A stretch of DNA of 27,560 bases. It comes from Paulinella micropora. Taxonomy: Eukaryota > Cercozoa > Imbricatea > Euglyphida. The stretch lies in assembly GCA_009731375.1 (NCBI GenBank), contig BJOX01000147.1, positions 160,150-187,709 on the forward strand, written 5' to 3'. Every line of letters starts with the position of its first letter. The first letter of the stretch is position 1. The notes beneath the pieces were generated by a model. The model was not told where the DNA came from. It saw only the letters and a program-made list of their open reading frames with translations, and made no database searches. Positions 19,496 through 25,944 of the stretch are shown piece after piece. A program made the position numbers and the translations under genes.

Positions 19496-19527
<32 letters not shown>

Positions 19528-19660
19528 CATGTATGTATGTTTGTATGTATGTACGTGTGTATGTACGTATATATGTATGTATGTATGTATGTATGTGTGT
19601 GTATGTATGTATGTATGTATGTATCCATGTATGTATGTATGTATGTATGTATGTTGTAAG
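19321..19660. repeat. (ATGT)n microsatellite
   Basis: About 340 bp of ATGT tetranucleotides with occasional ATGC, ATCT, ACGT and ATAC variants. It begins 38 bp upstream of the LRR gene's start codon, hence in its 5' UTR or core promoter. Poly-Met-Tyr-Val-Cys and poly-Tyr-Ile-His ORFs on the two strands are artefacts. Confidence 0.95.
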
Positions 19661-20839
19661 ATGAAGAGACTCACATAGTCCTCCCGCCCTCTACGAAGAC
19701 AGCACACGCAGCTTACTCTTTCTCAAGTTTTGAACATCTTTATCATGTGAAATACCTATTTGTTGGAATGGAGCGAGAATTTGAGGCGTGAATTCCGAGA
19801 ATTTGGTAGTAGAGATATAGGGCAAGGTGTGTAAGGGTTGTGTAAATAGCGAGTGACAGAGAAGGAAAGAAAAAGTAGGAAGAGTGGGAAGGAGAGAGAC
19901 AACCTTTTGAAATCGGAAGGCATATATTGCCAAGCGTGTGCAGAGAAGAGAAGGAACGAATCCAAATAGCATAGAGCACACACCAGACAACACAGCGACC
20001 CCAGTCCATTATCATTTATGGACATGAGAAAAAAGAAAATGATATGTTGTGGAATGAATGTATGAGTTGTGGATTTGTATAAATGGTGGAAAATGATATG
20101 TAGGAGATAGAAAGACGTGGAACAGATGTGATGGGAGGAAAGATAGATGGAAGATTGGAACCTGCTATGCGCAGGAAGGCAACTGATTATACTGATAGGC
20201 TGAGAATGCAGAGAACGAGCATACGTGTGGATGTGGGAGCAAGCAAGAGGAGGCATGTGCACCATGTGTAAGAGCAAAAAAGTATCAAAGCGAGCGACGA
20301 CGACTTGACGCAAGTTTTTGCAACAGCAAGAAGGTGACAACAGCAAAAATAATTTGATTTTCACAACTCATTTCAACAAAATATTCAACAGTGCCAAAGA
20401 AGTACTCAAGATCTTACTCAAAGAGATAAGGTTTGGTAGGCATGGTATCTCCCCAAAAATGCTCCCAAAAACACAGCAAGGTCTTTCAAGTCTGTCACAA
20501 CTTTCACACATGTTTGTGAAACAACTAGAGCCAGGCCATTGTGCAAAATGATTTTTTACATTTGGACCCGACCCGAGTAGGATGGTCACGCCAATTGTCA
20601 ATTTTTCCAGGCCATTGGCACAATATTTGCTGACCACGTGTCCAGGGATATGGCTTGACTTCCAACACCAGTCTTTCCCCTTTTCTGCTCTTAAGGTGGA
20701 AACCTAGTTATTCAATCGAGCGTATTAAAAGAAATTTCAATTGGATATTAGTTGGCTCGGTGTTAATGATATCTGTTTGGACATTGCGTAATATGTAGCT
20801 TATATTATGATATGGGTCTGTGTATATGTTATTTTAAGT
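19661..20839. other. Unassigned intergenic region
   Basis: Purine-rich on the plus strand with no repeats. Several minus-strand frames of up to about 200 codons are rich in Ser, Leu, Pro and His and lack recognisable domains. I do not support any as a gene. It may include the promoter of the LRR gene. Confidence 0.4.
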
Positions 20840-21310
20840 GGGGGGGGGGGGGNNNNNNNNNNNNNNNNNNNNNNNNNNNNNNNNNNNNNNNNNNNNNNNN
20901 NNNNNNNNNNNNNNNNNNNNNNNNNNNNNNNNNNNNNNNNNNNNNNNNNNNNNNNNNNNNNNNNNNNNNNNNNNNNNNNNNNNNNNNNNNNNNNNNNNNN
21001 NNNNNNNNNNNNNNNNNNNNNNNNNNNNNNNNNNNNNNNNNNNNNNNNNNNNNNNNNNNNNNNNNNNNNNNNNNNNNNNNNNNNNNNNNNNNNNNNNNNN
21101 NNNNNNNNNNNNNNNNNNNNNNNNNNNNNNNNNNNNNNNNNNNNNNNNNNNNNNNNNNNNNNNNNNNNNNNNNNNNNNNNNNNNNNNNNNNNNNNNNNNN
21201 NNNNNNNNNNNNNNNNNNNNNNNNNNNNNNNNNNNNNNNNNNNNNNNNNNNNNNNNNNNNNNNNNNNNNNNNNNGGGGGGGAGGGGGGGGGGGGGGGGGG
21301 GGGGGAGGGA
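20840..21310. other. Assembly gap flanked by poly-G
   Basis: Thirteen G lie directly before 422 Ns (20853-21274), and a G-rich run (about 30 G with one A) follows. The gap evidently failed to assemble within a G-rich low-complexity tract. All ORFs crossing it are artefacts. Confidence 0.95.
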
Positions 21311-21460
21311 GGGAGGAAGAAAGGAAGGAAGGAAGGAAGGAATGAAGCAATCAAGCAAGGAAGCAGGGAAGAAAGTAAAGAGGAAAGTAAGCAGGAGTGG
21401 AAGGAAGGAAAAGAAGGACGGGAGGAAAGGAAAGGAAGGAAGGAAATGAGGAAAGAGTAA
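21300..21460. repeat. Purine-only (GGGA/GGAA)n tract
   Basis: A long G/A tract grading from poly-G to GGGA, GGAAG and AAGG units, with homopurine on the plus strand. From 21461 to 21824 no gene or repeat is visible, apart from a small GATAAATTTTTTTATC palindrome near 21522. Confidence 0.9.
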
Positions 21461-21824
21461 AAGAGTAATATGTATTCTTGCGCCTCTGAGCTGAAGACGA
21501 AGAGAACGATGATGCATTCAAGATAAATTTTTTTATCTACAAGTTTCGCGCCTGTAAAAATAAATCTTATATCGATCGATTGCCTTTCTGGAGATCACTA
21601 ACAGGAAGGTCTGAACGTGTCTCATAATACTTGTCAAACAAAGTTAAGCTTTGAATGTCACACGATGTAGCTTCTGCTCAACTGCTCCTTCCTTGTAGCA
21701 GTCTGTTTCGTATACACCCCTACAACTCAATTACTATAGCTATTTCCGCATTATGATCTTCCGTTCTCTTCTCCTTGCGCGCTTTCCTCTCAGCTGCGGA
21801 CTGCCCAGATCATCCTCCTACATG

Positions 21825-21879
21825 AGGTAGAAAAGTGCATTGTAAGGGGAAAAAACAGGTAGAAATGTGCATTGTAAGG
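21825..21879. repeat. Tandem 23-bp duplication
   Basis: AGGTAGAAAAGTGCATTGTAAGG at 21825-21847 is repeated at 21857-21879 with one change (AAAAG to AAATG), spaced by an A-rich linker. A small local duplication with no visible function. Confidence 0.85.
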
Positions 21880-21987
21880 AAAAAAAAATGAGGTTGGACA
21901 TGATCAGAAAAGGCAGCATAGTCAGAGTTCTTTGCTCTCTCAAAAGAAAGGGTGCATCAGTGAAGTTACCATGTCGTTCACTGATAA

Positions 21988-22249
21988 TCAGTTACAGTCA
22001 CTGCAAAATCGAGAATCATAGAAATTGCACGAGGTCGATGCAGAGGGGGCGAACATGCAGTTCTGTGTAGTGAAACAGCTTCCCATGACCATATCCACAT
22101 TGAGGGCACCTTGTGCCCTTATGAGGGTATCCTGAATTTTTGAATTCGTCTGCCATGGTCCAGCTGTTGTCACGCAGGTCGGCTGTGAAGTTGGTTCCGA
22201 GTCAGACCATAGTGTCAAAATAGAAGTTGGAGAGCTCTCTGGCACGGTT
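21988..22249 (-). CDS. Possible terminal exon of a host gene
   Basis: On the minus strand a pyrimidine-rich TTTTGTCTTTTCAG ending at 22250 looks like a 3' splice site. The DNA after it keeps a frame open for about 87 codons to a TGA at 21988. The peptide has a Ser/Thr/Pro-rich start, then a Cys-containing segment (TQNCMFAPSASTSCNFYDSR) and ends CSDCN, which suits a secreted or extracellular protein. No family is recognised. A possible upstream exon ends at the donor-like AAAAG/GTAATT near 22576 (peptide VVGGGDWSRLQK). The rest of the gene would lie where the viral island begins. Confidence 0.3.
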
Positions 22250-22605
22250 CTGAAAAGACAAAATCACACATGGAATAGAAACAACGGAACTCAATAAAAT
22301 CGAAGCTGCAAGTTCAAAAGACTTTCAAACATTCACTTCGCAAATGATTTAACAAAGAGATGCATGCAAGATAATATTCTTGTGTCATTGCAGACAATTT
22401 AAGACACAAAAAGAAGTAGATGATAACCCAAATCTCGTCGTGAATTTTTGCAAATTCTAGCCTTCGTTTGGGTTGTGGCACCTCTCCTGTGGATAGTAGA
22501 TACAAAGAAGCAAAAACAACCAAATAGCCTTATACAGCACACTACAAGAAAACAAGTATATATCATTAAATTACCTTTTTGAAGTCTACTCCAGTCTCCT
22601 CCACC
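22250..22605. other. Probable intron or intergenic DNA
   Basis: A/T-rich, with minus-strand frames of 69 and 72 codons that lack protein-like composition. It fits an intron between the donor-like site near 22576 and the acceptor at 22250. Confidence 0.3.
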
Positions 22606-22625
22606 TACCACACGCAAGTGTGGTA
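22606..22625. repeat. Perfect hairpin near the left edge of the viral island
   Basis: TACCACAC-GCAA-GTGTGGTA: an 8-bp stem with a 4-base loop. It sits where the composition changes from host-like to AT-rich and could mark or lie close to the end of the inserted element. Confidence 0.6.
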
Positions 22626-22644
22626 TGAGTAAATCACTTTGAAT

Positions 22645-22658
22645 AAAAGCGGGCTTTT
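22645..22658. repeat. Small palindrome AAAAGC-GG-GCTTTT
   Basis: A 6-bp stem with a 2-base loop. A very similar AAAAAGC...GCTTTTT hairpin occurs at 23284-23306 in the divergent region, so the motif occurs at two non-coding sites of the island. Confidence 0.6.
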
Positions 22659-22703
22659 AGCCCCTTCAATTTTTTGGCAAAATTCTTTGTCGCACTAGAT
22701 TAT

Positions 22704-22741
22704 ACTCCTATGCGGTAAAGGAGTTAGTAGTAAAAACTACT
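22704..22741 (-). terminator. Two hairpins directly after the coiled-coil gene
   Basis: Downstream of the minus-strand stop codon at 22744 lie ACTCCT (22704-22709) pairing with AGGAGT (22719-22724), and AGTAGT-AAAA-ACTACT (22726-22741). Such hairpins next to stop codons are consistent with transcript 3'-end signals of the hairpin type described for mimiviruses and their virophages. Confidence 0.4.
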
Positions 22742-22743
22742 TT

Positions 22744-23244
22744 TTATTCAATTCTTCGTCTTTTGTATTGTTCATATTCTTCAATTACATTGTATGTTGT
22801 TTTTCCTCCTTCAATCATTCTTCTCGCTCTAATCTCATCATCAACTCCCATTGGTTGATTTTCAGCACTCAACCAATTCTCAAATAATCGTAATTGTTTT
22901 TTCTTGTTCAATTCTTTCCTCTTTTCTTCTCGCTTTACCAAATCTATTTTTTCCTTTCTTTCTGCTTCTTCTTTTTTTTGATTTAGCAATTCTTCAATAG
23001 CCATAAATTTATTTTGTTCTTCTTTTTCTTGGTTCTCCAATTCCGCCAATTCTTGTCGTTTTTGCTCCTTTTTACTCTGTATTATATCTATTTTGATTTC
23101 ACTACTTGCTTTATATCTCGTTAGTTCAGCAAAGTTCTTATCTCTCAATTTCTCAATCCATTTATTTGGTCTTTCTCGTTCAACATACTCTTCATCGCTC
23201 TCGCTTCTTCCGTCGTCTTCACTCATCATTCTTCGCACTTTCAA
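22744..23244 (-). CDS. Charged coiled-coil protein of the viral island
   Basis: An intact 166-residue frame. After an acidic N-terminus (SEDDGRSESDEEYVERER) a long stretch from about residue 45 to 120 is almost entirely Lys, Glu, Arg, Gln and Leu (for example QKRQELAELENQEKEEQNK), predicting a continuous helix or coiled coil. The C-terminus is basic (YEQYKRRRIE). No signal peptide, membrane segment or cysteine is present. It is divergent from the gene at 23509 across 264 bp. The family is not recognised; position and composition suit a viral structural or scaffolding protein. The start is the ATG at 23242-23244; a second ATG follows five codons later. Confidence 0.65.
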   Translation of the reverse strand: MKVRRMMSEDDGRSESDEEYVERERPNKWIEKLRDKNFAELTRYKASSEIKIDIIQSKKEQKRQELAELENQEKEEQNKFMAIEELLNQKKEEAERKEKIDLVKREEKRKELNKKKQLRLFENWLSAENQPMGVDDEIRARRMIEGGKTTYNVIEEYEQYKRRRIE

Positions 23245-23508
23245 TTGTTAAGACTACCCAAAAAAGGAAAAGTTGTCCATGTAAAAAAGCAACACGGGGG
23301 CTTTTTGACCTGAGCCTATAGGTGACTGGTGTAAAAATTTTTTTTACTTTTCCTTTTTTATCGGCATTTCAAATGGTCAGCAGAATTCCAGAAAATTCTA
23401 TCACGTGTTTTTTGGCTGTTTTTTTTTTTCATTCTTAGACTTTTTCAGAATTCCAAAAGCAACCAAACCAAAAAGACCAAACCCTTGTCTGTTTTTGTTT
23501 GCGCGCAG
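23245..23508. promoter_or_regulatory. Divergent intergenic region
   Basis: Separates the coiled-coil gene (minus) from the small gene at 23509 (plus), so it should hold both promoters. It contains an AAAAAGC...GCTTTTT hairpin (23284-23306), an AT palindrome GTAAAAATTTTTTTTAC (about 23331-23347), long T runs, and a pyrimidine-rich TTTTTGTTTGCGCGCAG that ends exactly at the ATG and resembles a splice acceptor. Confidence 0.45.
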
Positions 23509-24040
23509 ATGTCGGACGAACCACGTGTGGAAGAGGAAGTAGCCGACGAACCTGAGGAGGCTGAAGGCAAGGTTCCTGAGCAGAAGCAACCCGAAGATCC
23601 TGAAGTAAAGGTAAGTTTGTTGTTTCTTTCTTTTTTGCTAATGAAGGGGGGTTTAGGCGTTGGCGGAAGAAGTCGGGGCATTACGCGTAGGGTTGATGAC
23701 CGCACAGAATATTCCAAGATAGTTGGGTGGAAACAGGGTTATTGCTAATAGAAATCCTAACCACGACCGAAATCCGCCAGTTGAGGGTAATCGTCCATTG
23801 TGGTTTGAGATTGACAAGGAGAATGGTGTAGCGAGGATTTACCTTGAAGAAAACGAGGGGTTACCATCAGCGAGGTTGAATTCGTATAGGTATCCAATGA
23901 GGAGGGGTCAAATCCCCGAACGCTTCATTGTTCAATTTACCGACGGCTCCTTCAAAATATTCAGATTGTGGGATAATATTGAAACAATCGCCGACTATTA
24001 CGGGCTCATGGTCAAGACTGTATATAAGGTGGTGGTGTAA
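23509..24040 (+). CDS. Small gene, probably spliced (exons 23509-23610 and 23723-24040)
   Basis: An ATG at 23509 opens an acidic Glu/Pro-rich stretch of 34 codons ending at AAG/GTAAGT, a consensus 5' splice site, with a T-rich tract after it. The longer downstream frame (23723-24040, 105 codons) has no early ATG and is preceded directly by TAG, so it needs an upstream exon. Joining 23610 to 23723 across a 112-bp GT...AG intron keeps frame and gives about 139 residues. The second part is compact (PLWFEIDKENGVARIYLEE, RFIVQFTDGSFKIFRLWDN) and ends IETIADYYGLMVKTVYKVV, faintly LysM-like. An alternative is a 36-bp mini-intron (23611-23646) plus one frameshift near 23735. Function is not known. 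It converges on the integrase gene with a hairpin between them. Confidence 0.5.
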
Positions 24041-24063
24041 TTAAAGGCGTTTCAACCGCCACT

Positions 24064-24138
24064 AATGATTGTAGACCTTCCTTGGCTTTTAACAAATTGA
24101 TTATTACATTTCATTGCCAAGGAAGGTGTATGATCATT
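24064..24138. terminator. Long hairpin between convergent genes
   Basis: 24064-24086 pairs with 24116-24138: a perfect 12-bp inner stem (ACCTTCCTTGGC / GCCAAGGAAGGT), one mismatch, then ten further pairs including two G-T pairs (AATGATTGTA side). The loop is 29 bases. It lies between the stop codon at 24040 (plus) and the one at 24149 (minus), and both mRNAs would carry the stem. This matches the hairpin-directed 3'-end formation known from mimiviruses and Sputnik-type virophages. Confidence 0.65.
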
Positions 24139-24148
24139 TTCATTTTCA

Positions 24149-25147
24149 TTAAAGGTCCATTATTACTTTAGCCTTTCTTTCTCTCTTACTTGTTCTAATG
24201 TTTTCTGGTTCTATTTCTTCTCTTTTGAGTAGTTCTTTTGTTTTCTTTTCTTTTATAATTTCTTTTGTTTGTTGTTTTATGTCTTTCTCTTCGTCAATAG
24301 GTTTAATAAATTCTGTTTTCAATAAATCCCTCGGGCTCACTAATTCATCATTATTTAATATGATTTTAAATCCGGAACGGCCTTTGACTTTATAAATAAT
24401 TTTGCTGAAAGTCTTCCCGCCTTTGGAAAATAAATTTCTTTTGTTTTCCTTACGAACTCTATCTCCGATATTGAATTCATTAATTAAATTATCACGGGTT
24501 ATTTTCTGTTTATTTTTATCTCTTCTAGCAAAGACATCCACAGGTTTGGCTTGAATTCCTCTATGAACTTTATGATTATACGCATTTACTAAGTCTTGAA
24601 TATAACTAACCCAATCAAAATTTCTATTTGTTTCAAATAATAAATCCAACCACCTTCTAATACTTCTTATCACTCTATCAACAACCGCAAGCGCTCTATG
24701 GTCGCCGACTTCAACGACATCATGTTTAATACCATTTTGAATAAAATAATCACGAGTTGCTCCTTTGTATTCTCCTCCGCTGTCGGTAGTAATTGATTTC
24801 GGTTTATAAGGTATAGACTTTAAAGCATAATATACTTCTTTCGCTGTTTTATTTTTTAATGGAATGATTATTAAAAATCTTGAATGACAATCAATCCAAA
24901 CTAACATCCAAGCATACCCCTTATTTCCTTTCTTATCTTTTATCTTACTCATATCTGCTAAGTCAAGAAAGACTTGGTCTAATGGTTTATCTACCCATAT
25001 CGTGTTCCATATTTTCGGGTTTTTCTTTTGGTGGTGTATTTCAAGGGCTTCTTCTTCTTTCGTCCTTTTTGTTTCTTCTCCAGTTGGTGTGTCCTCAAGT
25101 TGGCTATCCGCATTCTGTGTATTAATAATTGTATGTTTATAGTCCAT
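24149..25147 (-). CDS. rve-family integrase of polinton-like virus/virophage type
   Basis: A 332-residue integrase if started at the ATG at 25145-25147; the frame is open further upstream, but that part overlaps the opposing gene. The RNase H-fold core shows Asp62 (VFLDLADM), Asp122 (TTDSGGEYKG) and, 34 residues later, Asp157 in ALAVVDRVIRSIRRW where most relatives have Glu. After the core, NAYNHKVHRGIQAKP is the usual C-terminal helix motif. An SH3/chromo-like domain follows (FNIGDRVRKENKRNLFSKGG, IIYKVKGRSGFKI), and a Lys/Glu-rich tail ends TSKRERKAKV. The enzyme would insert viral DNA into the host genome. It has no introns or frameshifts and is convergent with the gene at 23509. Confidence 0.88.
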   Translation of the reverse strand: MDYKHTIINTQNADSQLEDTPTGEETKRTKEEEALEIHHQKKNPKIWNTIWVDKPLDQVFLDLADMSKIKDKKGNKGYAWMLVWIDCHSRFLIIIPLKNKTAKEVYYALKSIPYKPKSITTDSGGEYKGATRDYFIQNGIKHDVVEVGDHRALAVVDRVIRSIRRWLDLLFETNRNFDWVSYIQDLVNAYNHKVHRGIQAKPVDVFARRDKNKQKITRDNLINEFNIGDRVRKENKRNLFSKGGKTFSKIIYKVKGRSGFKIILNNDELVSPRDLLKTEFIKPIDEEKDIKQQTKEIIKEKKTKELLKREEIEPENIRTSKRERKAKVIMDL

Positions 25148-25157
25148 ATTATATACA
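25148..25157. promoter_or_regulatory. 10-bp spacer between divergent start codons
   Basis: ATTATATACA separates the integrase ATG (minus) from the DUF5754-like ATG (plus). It contains a TATATA word. Promoter elements for either gene must overlap the other's coding DNA, unless the integrase starts further in. Confidence 0.35.
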
Positions 25158-25333
25158 ATGAGATTTTTAAAGTCCAACATTAAGAATAAAAAATATAAAG
25201 TCATCAGTCCAAAAGGTAAGGTTATCAATTTTGGTGATACTAGATATGAACATTATAAAGACCGCATAGGACTATATTCACATTTAGACCATTTAGATAA
25301 AGTAAGAAGAAAAAATTATAGAAAAAGAGCAAA
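25158..25333 (+). CDS. DUF5754-like small viral protein, 3' end lost in gap
   Basis: Fifty-eight codons are visible before the N gap. The layout is a short basic N-terminus, a strand pair with KYKVISPKGKVINFGDTRYE, then a His/Asp/Arg-rich run ending HLDHLDKVRRKNYRKR. The pattern [K-V-x-F-G-x..Y..K-D ... D..RR.xYxxR] is that of DUF5754-type proteins, found widely in virophages, polinton-like viruses and large DNA viruses, with no firmly established function. Family members are about 70-110 residues, so the end should lie within the first part of the gap. The assignment is from pattern memory, not alignment. Confidence 0.65.
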
Positions 25334-25943
25334 NNNNNNNNNNNNNNNNNNNNNNNNNNNNNNNNNNNNNNNNNNNNNNNNNNNNNNNNNNNNNNNNNNN
25401 NNNNNNNNNNNNNNNNNNNNNNNNNNNNNNNNNNNNNNNNNNNNNNNNNNNNNNNNNNNNNNNNNNNNNNNNNNNNNNNNNNNNNNNNNNNNNNNNNNNN
25501 NNNNNNNNNNNNNNNNNNNNNNNNNNNNNNNNNNNNNNNNNNNNNNNNNNNNNNNNNNNNNNNNNNNNNNNNNNNNNNNNNNNNNNNNNNNNNNNNNNNN
25601 NNNNNNNNNNNNNNNNNNNNNNNNNNNNNNNNNNNNNNNNNNNNNNNNNNNNNNNNNNNNNNNNNNNNNNNNNNNNNNNNNNNNNNNNNNNNNNNNNNNN
25701 NNNNNNNNNNNNNNNNNNNNNNNNNNNNNNNNNNNNNNNNNNNNNNNNNNNNNNNNNNNNNNNNNNNNNNNNNNNNNNNNNNNNNNNNNNNNNNNNNNNN
25801 NNNNNNNNNNNNNNNNNNNNNNNNNNNNNNNNNNNNNNNNNNNNNNNNNNNNNNNNNNNNNNNNNNNNNNNNNNNNNNNNNNNNNNNNNNNNNNNNNNNN
25901 NNNNNNNNNNNNNNNNNNNNNNNNNNNNNNNNNNNNNNNNNNN
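25334..25943. other. Assembly gap (610 Ns)
   Basis: Unknown bases. It hides the end of the DUF5754-like gene and the start of the fibre-like gene. Confidence 1.
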
Positions 25944-25944
25944 A

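Noticed and set aside
19756-20364. 202-codon minus-strand ORF
   Set aside because: Rich in Ser, Leu, His and Pro with no domain or homologue recognised, and overlapped by other open frames. It is the longest frame of an otherwise featureless region, but not enough for a gene call.
20800-21517. Several ORFs of 170-230 codons
   Set aside because: They are mostly the N gap with poly-Gly or poly-Pro ends.
23723-24040. Stand-alone gene starting with TTG
   Set aside because: TTG starts are not expected in a eukaryotic or viral nuclear context, and the preceding TAG fits better as a splice acceptor. I joined it to the exon at 23509.
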